A stretch of DNA of 64,000 bases from Folioceros fuciformis (GCA_049999805.1 JBNGIO010006248.1:63304-127303), one strand, 5' to 3'; counted from the first letter of the stretch, positions 22,955-37,019 are shown. Made by a program: numbers and translations. The notes: generated from the letters alone by a model not told the origin.

Positions 22955-23800
22955 ACTCTTGTTGCATTTCTTGATTCGCTTCATGCGCCTCTATGACCTG
23001 GGTCATAAGCAATTCTTGTTGTTCCTTCATAGCTTCCACCTCTTCCCGGGCCTTGCGCAAGTCCTCCTGCACCTGAGCTCTCACTTCACCAAGGGCCTGC
23101 GGGGCTTCTTTCAGCTCTTTCCGTCTTGCTTCCTCTTCACCCAACTTGGCCTACGCCACCTCACCTTGCTATCCCTGCATACTCAACCAGGTGAGTGCCA
23201 ACGCGGCCTGATCCAGCATGTCTGCCTGTGCGCGGACCATCTAACTGGTACAGATGGAATAGTAAGGATCTACTCTAGTTCCTCTTGGATCATCTCCATC
23301 ACCTCCTTTCTGACATTTGGCGGAAACCCTAACTCATCCATATTTTTATCCCGAGGGTTTTTCACCAGATCTCCCAACTTCGTTTCTGCCCCATCTGATC
23401 TTCCTTGTTTCTACACATTACCACTAGTGTTTGCTGCGACGCCCGCGCCTCGCTCCTCACCCTCCAGATTTGTGCAATCGCTCGGTGGATTGCTTGGCTT
23501 GGTCGCTTCACTGTTCTTCGGCTGTTCAGCCTCCCGTCCTTCACTGCCCGATGAAGTCGAAGCTTCCTCATCTCCAAGCCACGGATGGCACAAGCCAAGC
23601 TAGCTGAGAGGAAGCGAGACAGAAACAGTTGGAAGAAGCCCAATAGGCCCTTGGCAAGGTAAGAGCTCAAGTGCAGGAAGAACTGCACAAGGCCCGGGAA
23701 GAGGTACAACCCACGAAGGATCAACAGGAACTGCTCTTGACCCAAGTCAGGGAGGCGCATGAAGCGAATCAAGAAATGCAGTAGGATCAACGTAGATTTC
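22955..23800. repeat. Imperfect inverted duplication encoding a coiled coil
   Basis: The segment at about 22960-23130 reappears as its reverse complement at about 23630-23795, with roughly 500 bases between. The left arm on the minus strand reads REEVEAMKEQQELLMTQV and EAHEANQEMQQELL. The right arm on the plus strand reads REEVQPTKDQQELLLTQV and EAHEANQEMQ. Both encode a Glu/Gln/Lys-rich coiled coil, likely derived from a gag-like or other repetitive gene. No full-length frame survives in either arm. Confidence 0.6.
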
Positions 23801-24250
23801 CTCGTTTTGGGCATCTCGCCAAGCTAGTTTCTATTACATTTGAAATTCACACCACAATATTTTTTAAAATTTTCAATATTTATTGATTATAATTATTCGA
23901 CCCCGAATCACTCCTTGGGGTGCTGTACAAATGAAAGACGTAGGCAAATGAAACCACATAACTCACTTCACACAATTCCCACAACGCCTGCAACGAACTC
24001 TTGAAAGAAAAAAGAAAATGTTAACTTTCTTTCTACCTAATACATAGGTAGTTGATTTTACATATTTTATGTCATTGACATAGTTATACATATCTTATTG
24101 GATTCTATACTTTATACCTTGGGTTGGAGTAGTGATTAAAAAAGGAGATTGTCTATATAACTCAGAGTTCCCATATATAAAAAAAAAATAGGAGAAATAA
24201 TCCAATAAGGGCAAAGGCAAAATGGGAACCCTGGCCAGGCCTACTGGAGT

Positions 24251-24808
24251 GTGGTTAAGCGCATTTTACGCTATCTTAAAGGCACGATGAACCACGGCTT
24301 ATGCTTCAGGGGGCGAGATGCGATACCTACCGTCTGTGGTTATGCCTATGCCGATTGGGCAACTAACCTTGACGCCCGAAGAAGTATTTCAGCCTACTGT
24401 TTCATTCTCTCAAATGCTGCTATTCATTGGAGCACGAAAAAGCAAGCTTCTGTGTCTCTGTCCTCCACGGAGGCAGAGTACAAAGCCCTTACAGAAGCAG
24501 CCAAAGAAGCCATTTGGGAGCGTGCTTTTATGTAAGGTCTTGGATTTCCCCAGCTGAAGCCTACCCTCATTTACTGTGATAATGTTTCCACAATTAGTAT
24601 GACTGCCAATCCTCGCTTTCATGCACGCACGAAGCATATCGAGGTACAACATCACTTTATTCACCATCAAGTGGAACTGAAGGAAGTCAGGCTTCAGTAT
24701 GTTTCAACGAACCTGAACCCTGTAGATTTGCTGACTAAGTACCTGCTAGCCAGCAAACATATTCAGTTTATGGAGGTGATGGGCGTAAAACCATGTCCTA
24801 CCCCTTAG
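24251..24808 (+). pseudogene. Ty1/Copia retrotransposon, 3' end of pol (RNase H), broken
   Basis: One frame carries the Copia RNase H end: VKRILRYLKGTMNHGL, GYAYADWATNLDARRSISAY, WSTKKQASVSLSSTEAEY, then after a break YCDNVSTISMTANPRFHART, KHIEVQHHFIHHQV and NPVDLLTKYL. A single in-frame TAA at 24533-24535 interrupts it where a glutamine codon would be expected. The upstream reverse transcriptase and integrase are absent, so this is a decayed remnant on the plus strand. Confidence 0.88.
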
Positions 24809-25237
24809 CGCTCCTACAGTCCTATGCTACAGTTGGTGCGGATGAAGCTCCACAGTTCCCTTCTAATCGCACACTGCAGCTGAGAAGACAGTCGTCACTT
24901 ATCTGGAGGGAGAGGATAGGCGGCCGTGTTTCTCAAAAGCTCCGCCAGTATTTCCTGTTCAGTCCTGGAGTGACGCCTATCTGGAATTTCACTGACCTCC
25001 AATGCAATTTGCAGTCGACATTCCCAGCCCGCTAGCTGCCATGTTTGGTTTGTTGTGAAGTTGCTCCACTTGCTCGCAGGATCATGGCGATTCAGGTTGT
25101 TCGCTCTTCGCTTGCATCTCCTATGCTCTTCTTTTATGTGTTGGTGCAGGAGAAATATTACGATGGTGAAGGTGCACAGTGCCAGACATTGCACTATGAC
25201 TTATGCTATGGTTGCCACGTCGCGAAGCTAGCAATGA

Positions 25238-25420
25238 GCTCCGTTTAAGGGGGCGTGTTTGGATATAAACCTCTCGATAGGTTTATAGTAATAATAAACT
25301 CACTTACTATGAGCTATTTTAAATTCTTAGGTCTTATGAATAGACGCGACTCTTACAATTTTGTATATAAGGCCACAATGTGTTTAATTATCTAATCTTT
25401 GCTTTTTGGCAACATTGGTG
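25238..25420 (+). mobile_element. Polypurine tract and probable start of the Copia 3' LTR
   Basis: About 440 bases after the pol remnant the sequence TTTAAGGGGGCG is followed by TGTTTGGATATAAACC. A purine tract directly before a TG is the usual junction between the internal region and the 3' LTR of Copia elements in this orientation. The LTR end and its partner copy are not identified. Confidence 0.5.
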
Positions 25421-26787
25421 CATGTGTCTGTATAGCATCCATGTCAACTCACAATTTCTCCTAGTGCTAACCTCAGGATCACAACGCAATCAGCCTTATT
25501 TGGGCTGGACGCAGCCTCAGGCAAACCTCTCCTTAAAACATAATGGTGGGGCTTACTGTGGTCTTTGTGCCTTTTTCATCTCTGGGTCAATTGGTCCGCG
25601 GTGGTCTATGGAGGACGGGAGCCAGCTTCATCGAGAGCTTTGTTGTGGCGTATATGGGAGCATTTATTTATTGCAGCAGAAGCTTTGGAGCAATCCCGTC
25701 GGAAACAGTTTAAGAGGAAAGAGTGGAGGTCGGTGGGCTTCCTAATGCCTGTACAAATATCCGTTGGAATCATTCGTGCCCATGGGGAAGGTGAGCCCTT
25801 ACAGTCCTTGGGAGACTTCGAGGGGTGAGTATGAGTGTCTTTGGCAGTCTGCAAGTACCATAGTGTAAGGGAGCGCTCTCTGAGCTCATTGTCTTGAGCT
25901 TTGGACTCAAGGCTTGTCTCCCACCCCTCTCTTTTGGTGCTCGATATGTACATACGTTAGCAGGGGGCCCCCTTTGAATCGCAAGTGGGAGGCATCTTCC
26001 ACTCATAATCAAAATTCTTTTTTTTGCGAAAAACGATTGCAGCAGAACTTTTTTACCAGATCGCTTCATGCACTATTTGTAGAATGCCCTTGCTAGTATC
26101 TTGAATGGAAGCCCTCAACATGGGCTACAAAAGGATATATGTTTGTACTTTGGTTTGGCATCCAAATGCTTGCGGTATCATCGAAAAACGGATGCACAAG
26201 TACGAGAATGCAGAAAGTTTTTGCTGAATTTTGCATGCACAATTCAAGTATTTTTGTGCCCAATATCTTGGATTGAAGGTCTATGCAGGGATTACAGAAT
26301 GATATGTTTGTATTGTGTTTTGGACCCCAAACAACAGAGTTCTGGTTGTAAGACGGATTCCAACAATTGCGTTTGCAAGTGGCTAAGCAAAGATAAAAAA
26401 CGTGGCCAGCCTTTGCACAATCGGCGAGGATTGGCATTTCTATTTAATTGATTCACTAAAGGCAGCCTTCTCTGCAACTTGTTCAACAAATATAGGGTGC
26501 TTTGCCTTTGGAGGCAGTTTCCATGATAAACGATTTTCCCAAGACGGTTTTTTTCCTCTTCAAGCTATTGTCGGACGCTTCACCTATTGGCAAGAGGTAT
26601 GGAATCTAGATTAGACTATTCTCCTCATCTTCTGCAGCCACACCTCTAACTGCTGGAACACACCTTGTATCAGTGCAATTGCATGGGCCTCAATGACAGG
26701 TTTCCTCTGCACTAAACTTGATATGTTTTCCCAAACAGTTACTAAGTTCATTTGGCGGGGGACAGGGGCTCTTGCAATCACATTTGT
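25421..26787. other. Repeat-derived stretch, no gene recognised
   Basis: Short ORFs on both strands, none with a motif. It lies between the Copia remnant and the decayed transposase and probably holds LTR and transposon flanking sequence. Confidence 0.35.
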
Positions 26788-29021
26788 TCATGCCTGCACA
26801 GCTTGTGACAAAGGACGATGCACAATTGTTAGCTCGTTTCGAACGGTACCACAAAGTTCAGCCTCCCTAGCACATAGTAGAGGTGCTTGTTTGTACGATT
26901 CTTGTGAAGTAGCCACTGATGCATATATACCCACAAGGGTTTCTATGGGCACTATTTCCTGAAAGAGCATCATGACTTTCACTTGATGGTTACAAAGAAA
27001 CCCTGTAGATGAAATCTTGTATGTGTAGCTGCCCAGAGGAGAGTCGGCAATAAACACATGATAAGCCTTGTTCTTCTTTGCATTCTCACTCCTTACGATA
27101 GCATATGGTTGCCTAGTACAAGGTAGGGATACATCGGACTCTAGGATTTCCAATGCTTTGTTCAATGCACTTCGCACAACCAGTTCTTGCTTATCATTCC
27201 TAATGATGCCACTCCCCTTACCTTGTCTTTGGTACCAAAAATGTCTGTTCACTTCATCCGTCAGGATATGTAAAAGCCAGTCAAGTCGTCTGCTACGAAG
27301 ATTCTTCTTTGTGAGGAGATTATGGTACTTAAGGTGACAATGATAAGCTTCGATCGAAGAGTTGCAATCTTGACCTGCGTGAGGTATAGTCCTTACTACC
27401 TTTATCCTCATGTCCATGACATCTCCCCATTCCTGTTGAAAATAATGCACAAAATTGGCTTCTGAGGCACCATACACCTCGTAAAACTCTTAAAGCTTCA
27501 TCTGGGCTGATCCTAGATCATTCCTTGAGTCCATGTCCATGTACATAACATTTACCAAGGCCTTCATCATGGCTGCCCTGTTACTTGCGGAGTTGACTTC
27601 TTCAAGAGCTGCCATAACCACGCCCACCGTACATGCCATAAATAGAGNNNNNNNNNNNNNNNNNNNNNNNNNNNNNNNNNNNNNNNNNNNNNNNNNNNNN
27701 NNNNNNNNNNNNNNNNNNNNNNNNNNNNNNNNNNNNNNNNNNNNNNNGCCATAAATAGAGGAACACAAGAGTTGTGTTGCAAAATACTTGCCGGATTGCT
27801 TTTATCTCTGCTACACAGTAATTGACAAGAAAAGCTGTAGGATGCTAATTTAATTGTAGTGACTGCAATTTTCTTTGCAAAGCCATAAACCACATGGCCA
27901 TGTGTTTTGTAGTAGATTGACTAGTTATTAGCCAAGCCACCAATATGCCATTGCGGTGATCATTGAACACCAGCAAAGTGAACAATTGAAACTGAAATAA
28001 AGAGAAAGTGAGTTAGGAAGCTAGCATCCCACAATTTTATGTTTGAAATGCAAAGAATCTAACCTTCCACTTCTTGGTGCCAAATGTGGCATCCATTGAA
28101 ATGATGGATTGATGCCCCCAGTAAAGCATGCATTCCTTCTGGAAGCTTGTTTGAAACCCTAAAGTAAAAGGTGTGCCCTCCATCGAAGCACCAGGTGGTG
28201 GGAAGAAAACAATATCCCTATGGATGTCAATCCATAGCTTGACACTGACTTCATCAATGGTATGGAGTCTCCAAGTCCTTGCATCCAACTTAGCTTGCAA
28301 GTTGCGTATGTACTTAGGCAAGAGAAAATAATCTCTCTGTAAGATAGCGTTAGGATCCCCTTGCATCCTAACATAGACATCGTTCTCGTGATCACATAAA
28401 ATCTGGTATAGAGTGGTTTTGCACAAAAGTTTGTGCTTCACCCATTCTCTCTTGCTTGCTGATAAAGAAGGAGCAAGAGCACATGAGGGAGCTGCATTTG
28501 TTGCTAACAATCCATGGCAAAAGTCACGAGAGGCATCCACGTGATGTCACTGATCAAAACAGATTTGAGCAATTATCTTGAAACAACTCCAATTGAGTAA
28601 TGACAACCACAAACTCACAACCTACTTTCCTGCTCTCCCTATAAGCCACCTTGCTCCTTCGACTTCCAGATCCAGACTTTGGCCTATTAGTCATGTCCAC
28701 CAAGGGTGCATCACTTTGAAGATGGTTGTCAGATCTAGAACCATACGCACAACAAGACCTTATGTATTATTTTGGTGTGGTTGGTGATAGGACATTATAC
28801 TTACGTGCCTTTGCCTTGGACAGCGTGCCGCGTTTCACAACCCTGGTTGGAAAAATTGGATTTTGCTCCTCACCTATCAAGAAGTCTGAAACCCTTTCCC
28901 GTAGAATGTAAGCAGTCTTCACCTCCATTAGACTACATGTATGGTGTCTAGCCATTCCAAGCCAGTTCCTGTTGAAATTGCCTGGTAGTGGAGTCCGGAT
29001 CTCATAAGGAAACCTTGCCAT
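26788..29021 (-). pseudogene. Decayed MULE-type transposase with SWIM-like end, interrupted by an assembly gap
   Basis: Minus-strand fragments follow in order. 29021-28767 gives FPYEIRTPLPGNFNRNW and MARHHTCSLMEVKTAY. 28540 to about 28060 gives CHGLLATN and the DDE region start SIISMDATFGTKKWK. After an intron-like segment (about 28065-28003) it continues LVFNDHRNGILVAWLITS, a TAG stop, FLVNYCVAEIKAIR, VFLYLWHVRW and finally the C-terminal part ending with FLCNHQVKVMMLF, a degenerate SWIM-type zinc site. The stops show that it is inactive. The gap at 27648-27747 lies inside the catalytic domain. Confidence 0.75.
27648..27747. other. Assembly gap (100 N) flanked by identical 13 bases
   Basis: GCCATAAATAGAG stands directly on both sides of the N run. 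Collapsing the two copies restores an open transposase frame, so the gap probably has no real length. Confidence 0.8.
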
Positions 29022-30292
29022 CTACAAAGGTAGCATAATACCTGACGTCAAAATGCTTAACCGACCCCCGAGATTAGGCTAATTAAATGATGTATGCGAA
29101 GCAATCACAACTCTTGAGAATCAACCGTAGGAACTGAAAACTTACACTTTATTGACAAGATGAACTACAAGCCCCCCATACCTAATCAATCCATCGCAGC
29201 ACTTCCCGTACGCACACGCCTCCCGCACCTACATAGACCATCATACTGCTTCCCATAGCGTGATCAGCAATGCACATTGGTAGCTTGGTGTGACACACTC
29301 GACTAATTGAGCAGGGAAGGTCCGGAGCCTTTCATTAACATATGTTTTGAGACCAAAGCGTTTTGGCTGCCTATTTTCGTTTTCCTGGAATAACTATGCC
29401 CTGACACGACTTAGGGACGGAGTTTGGGAGAGCGGGCTGTTACCGTCGAACAGTAACGTGTGCCGGATAGTGTGGACATGCGCAGTGGGTGCGAGTGGGC
29501 ATGGCCCGATGACATATGGATGCCGATGGCAAAACCATTTGCGCCGGCCTTGAGTTATGTGCCTCATTACTTCGTGTGAACCAATAGCTCTTGCGACAAA
29601 TCAGTGTCCTTGAAATATATGTGCTTGCTTTGGGGCAAAAATACCGACCTACAAGAGCGGATACAAAACGGGAAAAGGACATGGATGCATACATCTGGCT
29701 CTCTTTCGTCCTATATAGATGTAACTACTGTTCTGGAGTAACAGGGAGGGGTTTAATGATTTACGCACATACGAGGGCCCAGTTAAAGACCTTGCTTTGT
29801 GGCGGCTGGACTGTGTAGGTCTGGGAAACAGAAAAGCTCGCCGTACAGAGGCCAAACCTGAGGAGGGGAGGGCACCCTAAAAGCAAATCCCAGGAAATCT
29901 CGCAAGCAAAGAAAACTGTAGAATGATTTATCTAGCACCATATTTGCTATGTGGNNNNNNNNNNNNNNNNNNNNNNNNNNNNNNNNNNNNNNNNNNNNNN
30001 NNNNNNNNNNNNNNNNNNNNNNNNNNNNNNNNNNNNNNNNNNNNNNNNNNNNNNTGGATGTTTGTGAATTGTGCAGGTGGGATTGGAGGAGTTTTGCTGT
30101 TGTTCCCCTTCCTGTTTTCCGGCAGTGGGCGGGTGCGGCATTGTGTGTAAGGGTCTCGGTGTGTTGCTTCTCCAGATTGGAGGAAGGGTGGGGTAGGGGG
30201 ATAAAATAGGTCGCGTGCTGCAACCCGGATTGTACGCAAGTCTGCTAGCTGTGCTTGCGTCCACGAGTAAGGGTAAGGGGTGCAGCGCGGCC
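29022..30292. other. Spacer with assembly gap (29955-30054)
   Basis: No gene is recognised. The second 100-N gap lies here, and short frames through it are not interpretable. The last 200 bases should contain the promoter and leader of PRMT1. Confidence 0.4.
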
Positions 30293-32407
<2,115 letters not shown>

Positions 32408-33108
32408 TGAGGTGAGCATGGATCTGTACCTCGTTGTATTCGTCGCTAGGTATTGTATAGCACCAGGGTATACTCATGGGTATGAAGTACCTATGTATAT
32501 TTTTTTCCCAGTGCTTATGATTTATTTCAGCATGTGCAAGGAAGGCTCTTCTCCTTTTATGACAGCGTGTTGTAGAGCTGTTGTCAAGCAATAGTACCTT
32601 CGTTTGGCCTAAGTATCGTCACGGCTCCACACTTGATCCTTGAAGTCCTTGTTTGTTCCACACGTAGTGGTCCCTGGAAATTTCTCTGGCGGTTCACCCT
32701 TTTTTCCTGTGGATGGAAATGCCCCTGAGGATATGATGTTTGTTTATTGTCATCTGAAAGACTGACGCTCTTGCTTCAGTATGATGATGCAAGTTACTGA
32801 TCCTCAGGTTTCGTGTTCAGTCTTAGTGTCTATGATTTCCCAACACCACTATCTGAAGATGCAGGCCATCTGACTGGGTCCCCGGGCCCTCCTGCAGGCC
32901 CCGCCTGCTGCTTCCTGTCCTCGAAGTCTGCGTAGTAACGTAGCGACTAGCGTGTTGAAGTACAAAGTTCGGCATCGGGACAAGTGCAAGAGAGCACCGT
33001 TGAACGAGAACGTGGAGACAGTCCTAAAGTTACTGCGAGATTAAAGAGCAACGAGCCTCAGGTCTTGTATCCTCGTCTACCACTGAATCATCTCTGTATT
33101 CCGAAACC
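32408..33108. other. PRMT1 3' region and intergenic
   Basis: No coding segment is recognised. The first part is likely the PRMT1 3' UTR and the last part the promoter of the Gnk2 gene. Confidence 0.4.
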
Positions 33109-33588
33109 ATGTTGAAGGCGCGACTAATCGTAACAAGTGGAAACTTGCTCGCTGTTGTCATCAATCTGCTTTTCGTTTCTCTGAGCACGTCTGCCTCGCC
33201 TCCTCCACAATTCACACCTCCAGATCTAACACCAGTATATCAATCTTGTGGAGATACTTTCTTCTCTCCTGACAGTGTGTACGCTGAGTTATTAGAAACC
33301 GGACTCAACGCGCTTATAAGCACAGCAAGCCTGAACTTCCAGACCAGTCCACTGGACACTCCGCAATACCAAGATGTATATGGAGAACTCCATGGAAGAA
33401 CTTTCCAGATCATTTGGATATCAGCCAAGTGTTTTAGGGGTAGACAAATCAAGACATCATTCGAATGCAACTTATGCTTAAGATATTTGAAAAGCAAATT
33501 ACAGAATGACTGCCCCTGGAACCATTCAGCCGAAATCATAGTCGCCGATTGTACATTAAGATATAGCAAAGATAAGTACTATGGATAG
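33109..33588 (+). CDS. Secreted Gnk2 (DUF26) protein, copy 1
   Basis: An intronless 159-residue frame. It begins with a signal peptide (hydrophobic LLAVVINLLFVSLST, cleavage likely after TSA), then a proline-rich linker and one ginkbilobin-2/DUF26 domain. The domain shows SCGDT near its start, FQIIWISAKCFRGR and the cysteine framework FECNLCLRYLKSKLQNDC, ending AEIIVADCTLRY. Single-domain members of this family in seed plants bind mannose and can inhibit fungi; the role here is not known. It has no kinase domain and is not fused to a receptor. Confidence 0.88.
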   Translation: MLKARLIVTSGNLLAVVINLLFVSLSTSASPPPQFTPPDLTPVYQSCGDTFFSPDSVYAELLETGLNALISTASLNFQTSPLDTPQYQDVYGELHGRTFQIIWISAKCFRGRQIKTSFECNLCLRYLKSKLQNDCPWNHSAEIIVADCTLRYSKDKYYG

Positions 33589-34581
33589 TAACATTATGGA
33601 GAACAAACAACATCATATTTCTATTATAAAAATATAAAAATAAAAACGTAATACCTAGAACTCTTTTTAATTTTATATAGAAACCCTAATATTGAATTTT
33701 ATTTTATATTTTTATGAATAATAAAAGTAATTCAAACTGCTACCTTCATGGTATTTAAAATATGGCCACTTCATTAGAGTATGCTTTACTTATATACTAC
33801 ATGCTTGTTCTTTTAAGGAAAGTTAAAATAGATTAGCCTTTTGTTGTAGATATGACATCTAGATACCTTTGTGTTTGAAACTTTTGGGTCTTGAGGATCG
33901 GAGCCTCTATGTGGGCAAAGAGATGGAAAGGTGTATTTAATTTTGCAAAAAAAGAGAAATAATCCCCTTACTCGTTGTTGTCGATGGGTTAGTCATGCAC
34001 TTTGATCCACTTAACATAAATAAGCTCTTTAATATCCCAAGTTTTGACAGTCATTAGTGACTCTAAACATAGAGCTTAGTTGCTTCGTCTTATTATAGTG
34101 CCATAAGGTTAGGGATTTCCTTGATGTGTCATATAAGTAGATGAGCGTTCACTATCTCAAATAAGTGTAATGAATTTTCTAGTGCTAAGAAATATTAAAA
34201 AATAACCATAAATAATTTGTTGCTATTTTTTTAGCCAAAGGTATTGGTCACCAAACTCTATAATTCTCTTTGAATATATATATGCAGTAAATCATAAGTT
34301 TGGATGAGTTTTTCAATATGAGGTTGCATTAATATTTGTGATGTGAGGTAGCTGGAAAATTATTTTGATTATGAATTCGTCATGACGAGTAATATAATCA
34401 ATGTGTATAACATACATCATTATGACGAAACAAAATTTAGAAATGTGGTTATTAAGGAATATAACTTAACTCTTAGGCCACAAGTAGTGAGGATTGAAGG
34501 GTAACTTAATTGTCACTTAACTTTCTTACAGAGTGTTGCATTGTTTGGTTATCAACCAAATCTTGGTGAACTTCGATTAAA
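33589..34581. other. AT-rich spacer between the Gnk2 copies
   Basis: Roughly one kilobase of strongly AT-rich sequence with no open frame of note. It separates two related genes. Confidence 0.5.
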
Positions 34582-35037
34582 ATGACGAATATTCAATGGA
34601 TGTTGCGAATGTGGTTGACAAGCATTCTTGTCTTTGTTTGCATGCGTCTTTCAATGTCACAACCTTTTCCTCCTCCTTTGTTTAGGCCACCAAATTTGAC
34701 ACCAGTGTACACAAGTTGTGGTGACACAGAGTATGCTCCAGTTAGTGATTTTGCTAAGTTATTAGAAAAGGGATTGAATAATCTTATTCTTACTGCAAGT
34801 TCGAATTTTCAAACAAGTACGTTAGATCTTTCGAGTTATCAAGATGTGTATATTAGCGAGGGGGGTCGTACTTATCAAATAATTTGGAGCTCTGCGAAAT
34901 GTTTTCAAGGACAAACAATTACCACACAATTTGAATGCTGGTTCTGCTTGTTTGAAGTTCGGAGGTTGTTAGCGAATGCGTGTCATAATAAACATTCGGC
35001 CGAAATGGTTGTGGTTGATTGTACTTTGAAGTATAGT
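34582..35037 (+). CDS. Secreted Gnk2 (DUF26) protein, copy 2, truncated by a gap
   Basis: A frame of about 152 known residues, again intronless, with a signal peptide (hydrophobic core TSILVFVCMRLSMS) and the same domain: PNLTPVYTSCGDTEYAP, NFQTSTLDLSSYQDVY, QIIWSSAKCFQG, FECWFCLFEVRRLL and AEMVVVDCTLKYS. By eye roughly 60 percent of residues match copy 1. Codon use is much richer in A and T than in copy 1. The frame runs into the 100-N gap at 35038, so the last residues and the stop codon are unseen. Confidence 0.85.
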
Positions 35038-35137
35038 NNNNNNNNNNNNNNNNNNNNNNNNNNNNNNNNNNNNNNNNNNNNNNNNNNNNNNNNNNNNNNN
35101 NNNNNNNNNNNNNNNNNNNNNNNNNNNNNNNNNNNNN

Positions 35138-35602
35138 AGTAACTTTCTTATTTTCAATCATCAGATTCATGATAGATAGATAAATATTTTGTACACATTG
35201 TATCTCTCAATTGAGAAACTAGAGTTCTATTAATAACAAGCAATTGATGTAAGATATTGTTGTCAAACTCTTGCAAGACTCCTTGATCTCTTATTTCCAA
35301 GCCTTTAAAGGCGCTTACTAGTTTTTTTTATCAAGGTTGTTTTATCGAATATCTCTTTATTGTTAACGAGAAGAAGAATTCCCTTTAAATCCATTGAGGA
35401 TGGATTTTTCATGAGACTGGTTACTTAATTACTTTTGCCATGAATGGTCAAAGTCTAGAGTATAGTGCTTCTTGTTCATGGTGTAGATGATTTTCTGCAT
35501 CTCTAGGTTAAATGGACATAAGTTCATACGAACTTTAGGATTAAGCATACGCTTCTCAGATTGGTGCTTAGATGGAGTGCTTAAGGAGTGCTCTCTCCCC
35601 CA
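35138..35602. other. AT-rich spacer after the gap
   Basis: No coding sequence is recognised between the gap following Gnk2 copy 2 and the Gypsy remnant. Confidence 0.4.
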
Positions 35603-36060
35603 CTAGGAAGGTGTCATTGTCCTCAATGACTTGCAGTATAACGTGAGATCATCCACGATCCTTGTTGCACATCTTGAAGTGAAACCCAGACATGATCGCT
35701 TTACTAGATACTCTAGAATATTTCCACGAATAGAAGGCACTTCTCTTTCTGCTAGGAATTCAATAATCTCGTGCAGACTATGGTCATATTGTATCAGGAT
35801 AGCATAGTCTTTCCTGTTCATGTCTTCATTCTCTTTTGAAATCACAAACAGTTTCAGCAAAGAGACATGAAACATATCATGAGAGAAATCCAATTAGGTA
35901 ACATATCATGAGAGAAATCCAATTAGGTAATTGTAGTTTGTAAGCCACATTCCCAATGCGCTTCAGAACTACAAAGAGACCTCCATACTTAGGCCTTAAC
36001 TTTGGGGACAGTCCTTAACTTTGGGGACAGTCCTTGAACTTTGGGGACAGTCCTTGAAGT
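35603..36060 (-). pseudogene. Ty3/Gypsy retrotransposon remnant, end of integrase and chromodomain-like tail
   Basis: The minus strand reads LRPKYGGLFVVLKRIGNVAY and KLQLPN, typical of the end of a Gypsy integrase, and then FHVSLLKLF. It continues as a chromodomain-like segment (LAEREVPSIRGNILEYLVKR). Local duplications break the frame between the two parts. It is a fragment without LTRs in view. Confidence 0.7.
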
Positions 36061-37019
36061 ACTGGGAAGTGCTTCAGTATATTATAATTGTCATTTTAAT
36101 ATGTAGCTTGTGATGGTGGATGGATGACTACTGGGCTAGTCCTTTCAACTTGGTGACCTTTTGTGGTTTGTTTGCATGAGGAGTTGGGTTTTGTATCTTG
36201 TTTTTCAATAATTGATTTTTGTATCTTATTTCTTAATAATGAGTTTTTTTATCTTGATTTTCAATAAAGTATTTGGTCCACACAATATATAATGCATGAA
36301 GTTTATAAAATAAATATTAATATTATAATTCATACTAATATAAAACTTTTAATTCAGAAAAATATATGGTTTATGTATTACTTAATTGTACTAAAAACTG
36401 GATGACTTGCTGAGCATATAGCTTTTTATAGCATGTAGATATTATATTGTAAAGTCTGAAAAACATTATAAAGATTCTACCGTGTTGTGAGATCAGGATA
36501 CATATAGCATGAGGACAGGCATGCGTCATTGCGCACATTCTCCGTATGCCCAAAGCTACCCAGTCAACTACATAAATGCACCGGCTGCGGCAGAGTACTG
36601 CTACGGTCTGGGAACTGGTAGCNNNNNNNNNNNNNNNNNNNNNNNNNNNNNNNNNNNNNNNNNNNNNNNNNNNNNNNNNNNNNNNNNNNNNNNNNNNNNN
36701 NNNNNNNNNNNNNNNNNNNNNNTCACACCCTGCCGTCCTGCTTCCAAGTGCATGGCTGCACCAATCGAAGCTGGAGATCCCATTGATTCGGGCAATTCGA
36801 GCTCTTTTCTCGGACACGATGATACCCACCCTTGGAAGCTTCCGCAATCCCGAGCTTTCAATACCGTTCACACGCATGCAAATGTGAAGTTGCACAGAAG
36901 GCTCCCCCAACTGGTGGCTCGTCATCTCTCCAATCAAAAAAGAGCCTGGACGGATCCAGCACATAGGTAGCCAGTTTTAGTACCCCCTTCCTGACCCCGT
37001 TGGGAGGCAACTTGTTGAC
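36061..37019. other. AT-rich sequence and assembly gap (36623-36722)
   Basis: 36061-36480 is AT-rich with no gene. The frames running through the gap are not interpretable. Confidence 0.35.

Noticed and set aside
22941-23603. Plus-strand ORF of 220 codons
   Set aside because: It is the reverse reading of the coiled-coil arm of the inverted duplication, followed by unrelated sequence.
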